A stretch of 64,000 bases of DNA from positions 62,001-126,000 of the forward strand of contig NZ_FMAR01000012.1 of NCBI RefSeq assembly GCF_900094705.1, given 5' to 3'. The translations under genes and the position numbers were made by a program. This stretch comes from Chitinophaga costaii. GTDB taxonomy: Bacteria; Bacteroidota; Bacteroidia; Chitinophagales; Chitinophagaceae. The notes beneath the pieces are model-generated. The model was given only the letters and a program-made list of their open reading frames with translations. It did no database searches and was not told where the DNA came from. Below, piece by piece: positions 54,023 through 62,770 of the stretch; position 1 is the stretch's first letter; each line of letters starts with the position of its first letter.

Positions 54023-55468
54023 ATGAATTTTGAGAGAAACGAACGCCCCCGCAAACCTTACAATCCGGACACCAACAAAGAATCTGATCCTAATTCCAAT
54101 TCAGAGAAACCAGGTGGCTACAACAGGGAGAATCGCGAGTTCAACAGCGACAAAGATGACACTAACAGTCGTCCATTTAATCCAGAAAGCAGGCCATACA
54201 GCAGGCCTAATTACAACCGCGAAGGTGGTGGAGGTTATGGCAACCGAGAGGGAGGCGATAACTTCGGCAACCGCGAAAACTTTGGCAACCGCGAAGGCGG
54301 TGGTGGTTATGGTGGCGGCTACGGTAATCGTGGCGGCGGCTATGGCAACCGCGAAGGTGGCGGTGGTTACGGCAACCGCGAAGGCGGTGGTGGCTACGGC
54401 AACCGCGAAGGCGGTGGTGGCTACGGCAACCGCGAAGGCGGTGGTGGCTACGGCAACCGCGAAGGCGGTGGTTACGGCAACCGCGAAGGCGGTGGTGGCT
54501 ACGGCAACCGTGAAGGCGGTGGTGGCTACGGCAACCGCGAAGGTGGTGGTGGTTATGGCAACCGTGAAGGTGGTGGTGGTTATGGCAACCGCGAAGGTGG
54601 TGGCTACAATCGTGGCGGCGGCGGTGGATATGATCGCGGCGGTGGTGGCGGTGGCTACAACCGTGGCGGTGGCGGCGGTGGCTATGATCGCGGTGGCGGT
54701 GGTGGCTACAATCGCGGTGGCGGTGGTGGCTATGATCGCGGTGGCGGTGGTGGCTACAACCGTGGCGGTGGTGGCGGCTATGGCGGCGGCGGCGGTTTCA
54801 ATCGCGGAGGCGGTGGCGGCGGCTACAATCGCGGTGGCGGAGGCTTTGGTGCCGGACGCCCGGGTGGACGCCCCGGTGCTGGTGGACGGCCACAACGTTT
54901 TACTCCAAAACCTGATAACAAGATCTACTTTATTGCCCTGCTGCCCACTGCAGAAGTAGGTAAGGAGATTATCAAAATAAAACAAGACTTCGCCGAAAAA
55001 TTTGGCCCCGTTTACGCCTTGAAAGTACTGCCACATATTACGTTGCAGGTACCTTTCACCGCAGACCCGGCACTGGAAAAAGCATTCTGCGATGAATTGA
55101 CGGAATTCGCCAAAACCCAGGCCCCTTTTGAAGTAAGCCTGAACGGTTTCGGCACCTTCCCCAATAAACAAAACCGCGTATTGTTTATCAATGTAGAGAA
55201 GAGTGAAACGATGTCTGCTATGCACCGTCTGCTGATCAACTTCTTGCGTAAAGAATTCGGGTTCTCTACTATGCTGGCACGTACCGGATTTACGCCGCAC
55301 GTTACCGTAGCATTTAAAGACCTGTTAGACGAGCAATTCGACAAGGCATGGCCAGAGTACGAACACAAAGAGTACAAAGCCAGCTTTAAGGTGAATAACT
55401 TGTACTTCCTGCGCCACAACGGCAAGTCCTGGGAAGTGCTGCAGAAATGCAAACTGGGCGGTGTTTGA
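54023..55468 (+). CDS. RGG-like low-complexity repeat protein fused to a 2H (2'-5' RNA ligase-like) phosphoesterase
   Basis: This 481-residue protein has three parts. Residues 1-70 are polar, with no fold evident. Residues about 70-285 are a disordered repeat tract: first units of the type GYGNREGGG, then YNRGGGGG and YDRGGGGG, rich in Gly, Arg, Asn and Tyr. Residues about 300-478 form a 2H phosphoesterase domain with the two H-x-T motifs, His338-Ile-Thr340 (LPHITLQ) and His426-Val-Thr428 (TPHVTVA). The 2H family acts on cyclic or 2'-5' phosphodiester bonds in RNA or nucleotides. The RGG-like tract suggests RNA binding or condensate formation. It is 9 bp after kynU, the start is unambiguous, and a terminator follows. 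Confidence 0.85.
   Translation: MNFERNERPRKPYNPDTNKESDPNSNSEKPGGYNRENREFNSDKDDTNSRPFNPESRPYSRPNYNREGGGGYGNREGGDNFGNRENFGNREGGGGYGGGYGNRGGGYGNREGGGGYGNREGGGGYGNREGGGGYGNREGGGGYGNREGGGYGNREGGGGYGNREGGGGYGNREGGGGYGNREGGGGYGNREGGGYNRGGGGGYDRGGGGGGYNRGGGGGGYDRGGGGGYNRGGGGGYDRGGGGGYNRGGGGGYGGGGGFNRGGGGGGYNRGGGGFGAGRPGGRPGAGGRPQRFTPKPDNKIYFIALLPTAEVGKEIIKIKQDFAEKFGPVYALKVLPHITLQVPFTADPALEKAFCDELTEFAKTQAPFEVSLNGFGTFPNKQNRVLFINVEKSETMSAMHRLLINFLRKEFGFSTMLARTGFTPHVTVAFKDLLDEQFDKAWPEYEHKEYKASFKVNNLYFLRHNGKSWEVLQKCKLGGV
54226..54860 (+). repeat. in-frame tandem repeat array of about 27 bases
   Basis: Around ten or more copies of a unit close to GGYGNREGG codons (GGTGGTGGCTACGGCAACCG plus GAAGGC) succeed each other, then change to GGYNRGGG and GGYDRGGG units. 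Length changes are multiples of three, which preserves the coding frame. The repeated DNA also keeps both other frames and the antisense strand open for long stretches. Confidence 0.9.
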
Positions 55469-55486
55469 TCACCCGCGTAAAAATAA

Positions 55487-55529
55487 AAACAACAACGCCC
55501 TGCAAAAATTTTGCAGGGCGTTGTTGTTT
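55487..55529 (+). terminator. terminator after the kynU-2H unit
   Basis: AAACAACAACGCCCTGCAAAA and its complement meet around a 3-base loop. It lies 18 bases after the stop codon, with a T-rich 3' arm on the plus strand. Confidence 0.85.
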
Positions 55530-55589
55530 ATTACATGAAGGCTTATAAAAACTAACTACAAGGGATACACGAAATATATTCACCTAAAA

Positions 55590-55628
55590 AATGAAGCCGG
55601 CCATACAGATGTATGGAACCGGCTTTTT
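55590..55628 (-). terminator. terminator after the small exported gene
   Basis: On the minus strand AAGCCGG and CCGGCTT enclose an inner stem CCATAC/GTATGG, and a T-run follows. It lies 45 bases after the stop of the minus-strand gene at 55673. Confidence 0.7.
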
Positions 55629-55672
55629 GATTAACCCCTATGAAAACCAACTATTGTGTTGATAAAGATGTA

Positions 55673-55984
55673 TTACTGGTCTAGTTTTATATCTCCAAGA
55701 TTCGTGACCTTATCGTCTTCTACTTTCACATTCTGGATCGTAGCATCCTTATATGGACTTTTAGCATTAACGATGATGGTATAGGTGCCGGCTGTTACAT
55801 TTTCAAAACTTAACACCCCATTAGATACCGCAGTTTTCAAGGTGTCGCTGCCGGCAAAGGCCCACACTTCTGAAGCTCCATCTGGCGGTAAGATTTTGCC
55901 ACTAATTGAACCGCTGGCAGTATGAAAAGAATATAATATTCCAGCGAGCAATGCCATTAGCATGGCCAAGCGTATATGTTTCAT
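55673..55984 (-). CDS. small exported protein with a carboxypeptidase-regulatory-like domain
   Basis: The 103-residue protein has a signal peptide (MLMALLAGILYSFHTASG) and a mature domain of about 80 residues that looks like a small beta-sandwich: SISGKILPPDGASEVWAF, VSNGVLSFENVTAGTYTIIVNAK and ATIQNVKVEDDKVTNLG. This is the pattern of CarboxypepD_reg-type domains that often sit at the start of Bacteroidota envelope proteins, here standing alone. It is probably periplasmic or cell-surface, with no enzymatic residues evident. It is monocistronic and lies next to korA in the opposite direction. Confidence 0.75.
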   Translation of the reverse strand: MKHIRLAMLMALLAGILYSFHTASGSISGKILPPDGASEVWAFAGSDTLKTAVSNGVLSFENVTAGTYTIIVNAKSPYKDATIQNVKVEDDKVTNLGDIKLDQ

Positions 55985-56428
55985 AAACGATTTATTTAAA
56001 TGAATTGGTGTATGATTTCATTGTTTTAACACTACTTTAAGAATATGGTGGCATAGCTTACAGTACAAATAAAATTCATCCCCGCAAATCCAGCAGTAGT
56101 GGCAGCTTTTAAAAATAATTTTGCAAACACCATGCCACAGGGGTATGCCATTTTAGGTTAAATCTTTGTAACCATTACCGCATTACAAAAGCACAAACGT
56201 TATCACTAATTAGAATGCTCCATAACTTTTGGTAATGCCCATAGTGCTGTAGAAAGGCCAGCAATCACGCTTTAGGGCAAGCGTTGGCATATTAGTAAGT
56301 GGCAAGTCCTCTACCATTACCTAAGAAACAGTCTACTATTATTGTGTACTTTTGCAATGGTTGTTTTTTGCGGAGATTTTCCGATACTAGCCGCCGAATT
56401 GCTAACTTTACCAGCTCAAATTACAGTA
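55985..56428. promoter_or_regulatory. divergent intergenic region with korA promoter
   Basis: A -7 box TACTTTTG lies at 56347-56354, predicting transcription from near 56361 and a leader of about 68 bases for korA. The in-frame ATG at 56342 would precede this promoter and is therefore rejected. The region is otherwise A+T-rich without a recognisable gene. Confidence 0.5.
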
Positions 56429-58285
56429 ATGTCCGATACTCCGATTCAACAGATTGAAGATGTGGTGATTAAGTTCGCCGGGGATAGTGGCGACGGGATG
56501 CAACTTACCGGTACCCAGTTTTCCAATAATACGGCCTTAATTGGCAACGACCTTAGTACCTTCCCGGACTTCCCGGCAGAAATACGGGCTCCGATAGGCA
56601 CCCTGCCCGGGGTAAGTGGATTTCAACTACACTTTTCCTCCAACCGCATTTTTACGCCGGGCGATGCCTGCGATGTGCTGGTGGCCATGAATGCTGCCGC
56701 GCTCAAAGCCAATTTGAAGGGTTTGAAAAAAGGCGGGATCATCATCGCTAATACGGATGGTTTTGATTCCAAAAACCTTCGCCTGGCCAATTACCCGGAA
56801 GGAATTAACCCGCTGGAAGATGGTTCATTAGCTCCTTACCAGTTGCACACCATGGATATCACCAAGATGACCCGCGAAGCGCTGAAAGATAGCCCCCTGG
56901 GAATGAAGGAGAAAGATCGCGCCAAGAACATGTTTGTACTGGGTTTCCTGTACTGGCTGTACGACCGCGATATGGCCAATACAGAGGCCTTCCTCACCGA
57001 TAAATTTGGGAAGAAACCCGATATTCTTGACAGTAACGTGAAGGTGCTGAAAGCAGGTTATAATTACGGAGATACCGTGGAGGCTTTTTCTACTCGTTTT
57101 CACGTAGAAAAGGCACGCATGGAACCGGGTACCTACCGCAGTATTACCGGAAATACCGCCCTGGCTTATGGTCTCATTGCCGCTAGCCAGCAATCCGGTC
57201 TGCCCTTGTTTCTGGGTACCTACCCCATTACGCCGGCATCGGACATCCTGCACGACCTGAGCCGGTATAAAAATTTTGGCATTAAAACCTTCCAGGCAGA
57301 AGACGAGATTGCGGGCATTTCCTCCGCTATTGGCGCTTCTTATGGCGGTCATATGGGTATTACCACTACTTCCGGCCCGGGTATGGCGTTGAAAGGCGAG
57401 GCTATGGGCCTGGCCGTAATGTTGGAAATTCCTTTACTCATTATAGACGTGCAGCGCGGCGGTCCTTCCACGGGGCTGCCCACCAAAACCGAACAATCCG
57501 ATCTGTTGCAGGCCTACTATGGTCGCAATGGGGAATGCCCCATGCCGGTGATTTCCGCCAGTACGCCTTCCGACTGTTTTGAGGCGGTGTTTGAAGCCTA
57601 CCGTATTGCGGTGCAGCATATGACACCGGTGATTTTCCTCAGCGACGGCTACATTGCCAATGGTGCAGAGCCTTGGCGCTTTCCGAAAGCCGCCAGCCTG
57701 CCGAAAATCCAGGTGAAGTTCAAAACCCAGTTGGAAGAAGGAGAAGAGCATTTCTATCCATACCAGCGCGATGAAAAGCTGGTTCGCCCTTGGGCGGTAC
57801 CGGGTACCCCTGGCCTGGAACACCGTATAGGTGGTCTGGAAAAGCAAAACATTACCGGCAACGTAAGCTACGACCCGGAAAATCACCAGGTAATGGTGAA
57901 GATTCGCCAGGAGAAGGTAGACCGTATTGCCGATTTCATACCACACCAGAAAATTGAACTGGGTCCGGAAAAGGGTAAAGTGCTGGTACTGGGCTGGGGT
58001 TCTACCTATGGCTCCATAAAAAGTGCCGTGCTGGAACTGCTGGAAGAAGGGTATTCTGTGGCCCACGCTCATCTGCGCCACCTGCGTCCTTTCCCGAAAA
58101 ACCTCGCGGAGATCTTGCACAGTTATGATAAGGTGCTGATCCCGGAAATCAATAATGGCCAGCTTATCAAAATCATCCGTGATCAATTTTTGATAGACGC
58201 TATTGGTTATAACAAGATCATGGGCGTACCCATCACTAAGAGCGAGCTCGTGATACGCATTAAAGAATTATTGGCTGACAAGTAA
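56429..58285 (+). CDS. korA: 2-oxoacid:acceptor oxidoreductase, alpha subunit (KorA-type)
   Basis: KorA is one subunit of 2-oxoglutarate (or related 2-oxoacid):ferredoxin oxidoreductase. The start at 56429 (MSDTPIQQ) is used. The gamma-type domain comes first (FAGDSGDGMQLTGTQFSNN; PGDACDVLVAMN), followed by the alpha part with TYPITPASDILHDLSRY, FQAEDEIAGISSAIGASYGG, TTSGPGMALKGEAMGLAVM and QRGGPSTGLPTKTEQSDL. The 618-residue length is typical for the fused gamma-alpha form. Its partner KorB (TPP-binding beta) should be next to it in most relatives but is not; downstream is an unrelated secreted-protein gene. Confidence 0.92.
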   Translation: MSDTPIQQIEDVVIKFAGDSGDGMQLTGTQFSNNTALIGNDLSTFPDFPAEIRAPIGTLPGVSGFQLHFSSNRIFTPGDACDVLVAMNAAALKANLKGLKKGGIIIANTDGFDSKNLRLANYPEGINPLEDGSLAPYQLHTMDITKMTREALKDSPLGMKEKDRAKNMFVLGFLYWLYDRDMANTEAFLTDKFGKKPDILDSNVKVLKAGYNYGDTVEAFSTRFHVEKARMEPGTYRSITGNTALAYGLIAASQQSGLPLFLGTYPITPASDILHDLSRYKNFGIKTFQAEDEIAGISSAIGASYGGHMGITTTSGPGMALKGEAMGLAVMLEIPLLIIDVQRGGPSTGLPTKTEQSDLLQAYYGRNGECPMPVISASTPSDCFEAVFEAYRIAVQHMTPVIFLSDGYIANGAEPWRFPKAASLPKIQVKFKTQLEEGEEHFYPYQRDEKLVRPWAVPGTPGLEHRIGGLEKQNITGNVSYDPENHQVMVKIRQEKVDRIADFIPHQKIELGPEKGKVLVLGWGSTYGSIKSAVLELLEEGYSVAHAHLRHLRPFPKNLAEILHSYDKVLIPEINNGQLIKIIRDQFLIDAIGYNKIMGVPITKSELVIRIKELLADK

Positions 58286-58432
58286 GAAAAGGTTACTTTT
58301 TGCCGTTAGTACACTAGCGCAATGCGCTGTACTAGCGGCTTTTGTGCTTTTATCTCCTCACACGGAATAGCCACCATGCTGCGGGTATTTTTTTGTATAT
58401 TTAGAAAAATAGGACCAGAACGTAGCGTTACT

Positions 58433-59002
58433 ATGAAATACCTGTTGATATTAATTTGTGCCTTCTTCATTGTAAAGCACGCCGATGCCCAAACACAGCA
58501 ATACCAAATTGTTTTTGCCAATCATGCGGTGGGCTTTGTCAATGCCAAGCAAGTGCAGCAAGGCAGCAACCGTAAGATCGTTATCAAAAGTGAGTTCCGT
58601 ATTCTTGGCAGTATCACTACCAATCTAGAAGTACAGTTTACCGACAATATACTGGATCATGCCCGCAATGTGCGCAACAAATCCGGCACGGACGAAATTA
58701 CCCTTACCCAGCACACTGGCAATTCGTACAACATCAGTCATGATAATGAGAAATCTGTGTTGCCGGAAGCTGCTGTGCTGCATTGCGTAAGTGAATTATA
58801 TTTTACGGAGCCTGCGCACATTACTTCCATTTTTTCGGAAGCACAAGGACAGATATTGGCATTGAAAGCCCTGGGCGAAAGCCGTTATGAGCTTACCCTT
58901 CCCGATGGCAAGCGCAATGTGTACCGCTATGAAAAGGGTAAACTGGTGGAAGTAGAGATCAATCACACTTTTGGCAAAGCCTACATTCGTTTAGTTTCTT
59001 AA
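58433..59002 (+). CDS. exported DUF6134-type protein
   Basis: The start at 58433 gives a signal peptide (MKYLLILICAFFIVKHADA followed by QTQ). The mature protein, about 170 residues, is all-beta with segments such as YQIVFANHAVGFVNAKQV, VIKSEFRILGSITTNLEVQF, LPEAAVLHCVSELYFTEPAH and LPDGKRNVYRYEKGKLVEVE. This is the pattern of the DUF6134 family, small exported proteins common in Bacteroidota with no known function. It is monocistronic, about 147 bases after korA, and closed by a terminator. Confidence 0.78.
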   Translation: MKYLLILICAFFIVKHADAQTQQYQIVFANHAVGFVNAKQVQQGSNRKIVIKSEFRILGSITTNLEVQFTDNILDHARNVRNKSGTDEITLTQHTGNSYNISHDNEKSVLPEAAVLHCVSELYFTEPAHITSIFSEAQGQILALKALGESRYELTLPDGKRNVYRYEKGKLVEVEINHTFGKAYIRLVS

Positions 59003-59016
59003 AACATAAGATTACA

Positions 59017-59060
59017 TAAAAAAATAGCACCCGGCCTGAAGAAGGCCGGATGCTATTTTT
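59017..59060. terminator. terminator between convergent genes
   Basis: AAAAATAGCA-CCGGCCT pairs with AGGCCGG-TGCTATTTTT around GAAG, with A- and T-runs on both sides. It serves the DUF6134 gene and the convergent oxidoreductase gene. Confidence 0.85.
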
Positions 59061-59076
59061 CGTTTATGCCTAACCG

Positions 59077-60267
59077 TTAGTTAATCGTCTTTTCGATGAT
59101 CTGGCCCGTTTGTTTATCTTTTAGAATGAGTTTCCGGGCGCCAAAGTGCGTAATTTCTTCTTTGATCAAGTAATATTGGGCGTCGTAGTCAGTGAGTGCT
59201 TTGCCACTTGTAACGCCGGTCTGGCCGCGCCAGATGTCCAGTTGCACCGGCTCCCATTGCTTGGTGGCGGCAGATTTGTAGGCTGCGTCCAGAATGGCGT
59301 TTACCACATAACCATCGTAAAATGATTCGCGGGGCGGCTGTTGGCTTTCAATAGAGTGGAACATATCGGTGAACATATGATTATAGCCAAGATCGTTGAT
59401 CTCATCGCCTACGGGAAACAGCCAGCCACTGTTGCTCTCCGCTTTTTCGGCCACATAATCGGCACCCTTGCCGGTGGTAAACATTTCGAAGCCTGTGCGC
59501 AAAAAATTATTGATCCAGATGGTGCCTTCCGTACCCATTACTTCATCGCGCAGGTCCATACCACCACGGAAGGTCCAGCTCACTTCAAACTGGCCGATGG
59601 CGCCATTCTCATACTTTACCAGGGCAATGGCGTGGTCTTCGGCGTCAATAGGTTTCACCTGGGTATCGGCCCAACACATCACCTCCACTGGGCGAATGTC
59701 TTTACCGATGAAACTGCGGGCTATTTCCACGCAATGGCAGCCCAGGTCCAGCATGCAGCCGCCGCCTGCCTGCTCCTTATCCCAAAACCATTCGCTGTGC
59801 GGGCCAGGGTGTGTTTCGCGCGACTTGGCCCAGAGAATACGTCCCAGTGCCCCGTTTTGTACACTAAGTAAGGCTTTGTTGAACTTGGGGGTGTACACCA
59901 GGTCTTCCAGGTATCCATGAAAAATACCAGCTTGTTCCACCGCTTCCAGCATTCGTTTGGCTTCAGTGGCATTGCGGCCCAAGGGTTTGGTGCAGATTAC
60001 CGCTTTCTTTGCTGCGCAGCAGGCTAGCACGGCGGCTTCGTGCAGGTTGTTGGGCAGGGAAATGCACACCACCTCTACTTCGGGGTGTTGAATAGCCGCC
60101 AGCATATCCGTGGTGAAGTGGGGAACGGCATAATCTTCTGCAAACTTGCGCGCACTTTCTTCACGGCGGGAATAAATACTGGTGATCTGGTCTTTACTTC
60201 TTTGACCTAATAGCGCATCCGCATAAAAACGTCCGATGAAACCCGAGCCTAGCATGGCAATTTTCAT
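59077..60267 (-). CDS. Gfo/Idh/MocA-family oxidoreductase
   Basis: The 396-residue protein (start at 60267) has the Rossmann start [20 protein letters not shown], then [40 protein letters not shown], where C-T-K-P replaces the common E-K-P motif. The substrate domain contains [21 protein letters not shown], with a histidine in the catalytic region, and [12 protein letters not shown]. Many relatives act on sugars or inositols with NAD(P). The substrate cannot be read. A major facilitator gene of the nucleoside/sugar type lies upstream on the same strand, which may suggest a catabolic pair. Confidence 0.9.
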   Translation of the reverse strand: MKIAMLGSGFIGRFYADALLGQRSKDQITSIYSRREESARKFAEDYAVPHFTTDMLAAIQHPEVEVVCISLPNNLHEAAVLACCAAKKAVICTKPLGRNATEAKRMLEAVEQAGIFHGYLEDLVYTPKFNKALLSVQNGALGRILWAKSRETHPGPHSEWFWDKEQAGGGCMLDLGCHCVEIARSFIGKDIRPVEVMCWADTQVKPIDAEDHAIALVKYENGAIGQFEVSWTFRGGMDLRDEVMGTEGTIWINNFLRTGFEMFTTGKGADYVAEKAESNSGWLFPVGDEINDLGYNHMFTDMFHSIESQQPPRESFYDGYVVNAILDAAYKSAATKQWEPVQLDIWRGQTGVTSGKALTDYDAQYYLIKEEITHFGARKLILKDKQTGQIIEKTIN

Positions 60268-60415
60268 GATCAATAAGTTTTAATAACAACGTAGTGCGTT
60301 TATAAAAAACAAGGTGGGCATTAATAGCAATGATCGATTGTTTGACAGGAACAAACAACAAATAATTACGATTAATGCCCGCTATTTATGGGGAGCACAT
60401 TAAAAATTAATCGTG

Positions 60416-61657
60416 CTATGCACCAATCGAATCCACAGCTTCGTCATCTTCCTGCTGAATGAAGTTCCGGTCTTTGAATAATAATACGAAAAGCACCAGT
60501 ACTACTAAGGCAATGCCTGCCGGAATAAGCCATACGGATGTCCAGTTATGGCTAGTTTCACCGGTTTTGTAACTGTTTACAATAGGACCGGAAATATAAG
60601 AGCCAATGAGCATGCCCACGCCGTAAGTGGCCAGTGTAATCATGCCCTGGGCAGCGCTTTTAAACTGAGGCCCGGCCAGGTTGTCTGTATAGATCTGTCC
60701 TGTTACGAAGAAGAAATCATAACATACCCCATGCAACACTATGCCCCCGATGAGCATCCAGTAGCCTGCATCCACGTTTCCATAGGCGAAGAATACATAG
60801 CGCAGCACCCAGGCTAGCATGGCTACGGCCAGCATTTTTTTCACGCCCAGCCTTACAAACAGCAAGGGCATAATCACCATAAAGATAAGTTCAGAACCTT
60901 GTCCCAGGGCCATTTTACCGGCGGCGGCCTTCATGCCGATCTCGTTCAGGAAAGGGTTGGTGAAGTTGTAGTAAAATGATAAGGGCACACAGATAGCAAT
61001 AGAAGCGAGGAAGAAAATAAGGTAAGACTTATTCTTCAGCAAACGCAAGGCATCCAGGCCAATGATTTCGCCGAAGGTTATTTTCTGGTTTTTGCGGGTA
61101 GGAGGTGTATGAGGGAGGGTAAAGCTAAGGAGGCCCAGCAGCACCGAAGCAATAGCGGCCATTTTAAAAGTAAGGTCCAATTTTCCGTTCTGTTCCCAGG
61201 CCAGGTATCCAATGGTAAGTCCTGCCACGATCCAGCCTAGGGTACCCAGGGTACGGATGGGGGGGAATTCTTTGCTGGGATTTTTCATCTGCCGGAAAGA
61301 CACCGTGTTTACCAGTGCCAATGTGGGCATGTACAGGATCATGTAAAGAATGATGAGCGGGTAAAACGCGGTAAAGTCTGTGAGCGTGGAGCCATACCAT
61401 AGCAGGGCTGCGCCCAGCAGGTGGAGGATGCCCAGGATAATTTGAGCGGCTATATACCGGTCAGCAATGAGGCCTATGATAAAGGGGGCGATGATAGCGC
61501 CAAATGATTGGGAGAGGAATGCCTGCCCTACATGTCCATCATTGGTATGCTGCAAATTGTGTAAAACAAAGGTTCCCAGTGTAACGAACCAGGCACCCCA
61601 GATAAAAAATTCCAGAAACATCATCAGCATCAACTGAAGTCGGGTAGCAGCTTTCAT
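60416..61657 (-). CDS. MFS transporter, NupG/nucleoside:H+ symporter-like
   Basis: The start at 61657 (MKAATRLQLMLMMFLEF) matches the family. The 413-residue protein has about twelve membrane spans and starts with FLEFFIWGAWFVTLGTFVL. FGAIIAPFIIGLIADRY and FPPIRTLGTLGWIVAGL are characteristic of the nucleoside:H+ symporter family (NupG/XapB). Solutes in Bacteroidota relatives may also be sugars or other nucleosides. It is 149 bases upstream of the Gfo/Idh oxidoreductase and probably co-transcribed. It ends in a charged cytoplasmic tail. Confidence 0.88.
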   Translation of the reverse strand: MKAATRLQLMLMMFLEFFIWGAWFVTLGTFVLHNLQHTNDGHVGQAFLSQSFGAIIAPFIIGLIADRYIAAQIILGILHLLGAALLWYGSTLTDFTAFYPLIILYMILYMPTLALVNTVSFRQMKNPSKEFPPIRTLGTLGWIVAGLTIGYLAWEQNGKLDLTFKMAAIASVLLGLLSFTLPHTPPTRKNQKITFGEIIGLDALRLLKNKSYLIFFLASIAICVPLSFYYNFTNPFLNEIGMKAAAGKMALGQGSELIFMVIMPLLFVRLGVKKMLAVAMLAWVLRYVFFAYGNVDAGYWMLIGGIVLHGVCYDFFFVTGQIYTDNLAGPQFKSAAQGMITLATYGVGMLIGSYISGPIVNSYKTGETSHNWTSVWLIPAGIALVVLVLFVLLFKDRNFIQQEDDEAVDSIGA

Positions 61658-61730
61658 AACGTGCAAGTATGGCTTTTAAAACAGGTAAATAAAACGTTGG
61701 TTAAGATAATAAAAATGTAGAAAGCACCCA

Positions 61731-62426
61731 TCATTTTTTAGTTGACTGGTGGGGCAAGGCCCTGAGGGATGTCTTTGCTACTTCTTTTTTTACGACGGTG
61801 TTGTAATACTTGCAGGCGGGCGTTAAGCCGCATTCACCACATTTAGGACTGCGTGCCACGCAGATATAGCGGCCATGCAGGATAATCCAGTGATGGGCAA
61901 TATGTACCTTTTCTTCCGGGATATATTTAAGTAGTTGCAGTTCCGTTTGCAGGGGTGTTTTGGCATGGGTGGTAAGGCCAATGCGGGCCGATACCCGGAA
62001 CACATGGGTATCTACGGCCATATTAGGTTGCTTGTCTACCACGGAGGTGATCACATTGGCCGTTTTGCGGCCCACGCCTGGCAAGGTCATAAGTTCCGCC
62101 ACGGTGTGTGGTATTTCTCCATGAAAGTCTTGCACCACTTTTTCGGCCATGCCAATCAGGTGTTTAGTCTTATTGTTCGGGTAACTGATGCTGCGGATCA
62201 GCGGAAACAGGTCGTCGAAGCTAGCTTTGCTCAGTTTTTCTACGGTAGGGTAGCGGCGGAAAATGGCCGGGGTGGTCATATTCACGCGCTTATCCGTACA
62301 CTGGGCAGATAAGATGACGGCCACGAGCAGCTCGTAGGGATTGTCGTACAATAATTCGGTTTCTGCTTCGGGAACATGTTGTTCAAACCAACTGATCACG
62401 AAGTCGAAGCGCTCTTTTTTCGTCAT
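61731..62426 (-). CDS. nth: endonuclease III
   Basis: Nth removes oxidised pyrimidines and cuts at abasic sites in base excision repair. The 231-residue protein has the helix-hairpin-helix LPGVGRKTANVI with catalytic Lys121, catalytic Asp139 in MAVDTHVFRVS, and the four-cysteine [4Fe-4S] loop with spacing C-x6-C-x2-C-x5-C (CVARSPKCGECGLTPAC). Numbers agree with those of the E. coli enzyme to within one residue. The gene overlaps the stop of a small hypothetical gene upstream (TAATG), indicating coupling. The C-terminal tail is slightly long. Confidence 0.96.
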   Translation of the reverse strand: MTKKERFDFVISWFEQHVPEAETELLYDNPYELLVAVILSAQCTDKRVNMTTPAIFRRYPTVEKLSKASFDDLFPLIRSISYPNNKTKHLIGMAEKVVQDFHGEIPHTVAELMTLPGVGRKTANVITSVVDKQPNMAVDTHVFRVSARIGLTTHAKTPLQTELQLLKYIPEEKVHIAHHWIILHGRYICVARSPKCGECGLTPACKYYNTVVKKEVAKTSLRALPHQSTKK

Positions 62427-62647
62427 TACTGCGCCACTTTCTCTTTGCCGCCATAGGCAAAAATGGCTTTCAGCGCAGCAGCCCTGGGAGCGGTGCGCAG
62501 CGTGTCCAGCGCGGCGTATGTTTCAGATAAATGCGCTTGTTCTGTAGCGGGTAGAATGAGTTCGGCAGAGACGAGGGTGGTGTGTTTTTGTTGGCTACCA
62601 GTTACAGCTGAGGAATTGTTAACAGAAAGAGGTGTAGAATTATCCAT
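62426..62647 (-). CDS. small hypothetical protein, coupled to nth
   Basis: The 73-residue frame begins MDNSTPLSVNNSSAVTG, with a polar N-terminus followed by one helical segment (LSETYAALDTLRTAPRAAALKAIFAYGGKEKV). It has no signal peptide. The stop codon overlaps the nth start by one base in a TAATG arrangement, which supports translation. I do not recognise a family; it may be genus-specific. A function in repair is only guilt by association. Confidence 0.55.
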   Translation of the reverse strand: MDNSTPLSVNNSSAVTGSQQKHTTLVSAELILPATEQAHLSETYAALDTLRTAPRAAALKAIFAYGGKEKVAQ

Positions 62648-62770
62648 GCATTATAGTTTATAGGTGATCTTGGATATACGCTCTTATAACGGTCAATGTA
62701 AGAAGTGTATTGTTATACCTTTTCAAAAATTATGCACAGGATGTGCCCATTTTGAAAGGCCGGACATCCC

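Noticed and set aside
54226..54860. Repeats considered as a CRISPR array
   Set aside because: Repeats are directly tandem, coding and in frame, without unique spacers or cas genes.
54030..54959. 309-codon plus-strand frame overlapping the repeat array
   Set aside because: Same cause: periodic repeats leave alternative frames open. It ends before the enzymatic domain and has no recognisable fold.
54101..55300. 399-codon open frame antisense to the repeat/2H gene, rich in Ala-Val-Thr
   Set aside because: It is a by-product of the periodic GC-rich repeat, which lacks stops on both strands. The composition is meaningless and the sense frame has a clear enzyme domain.
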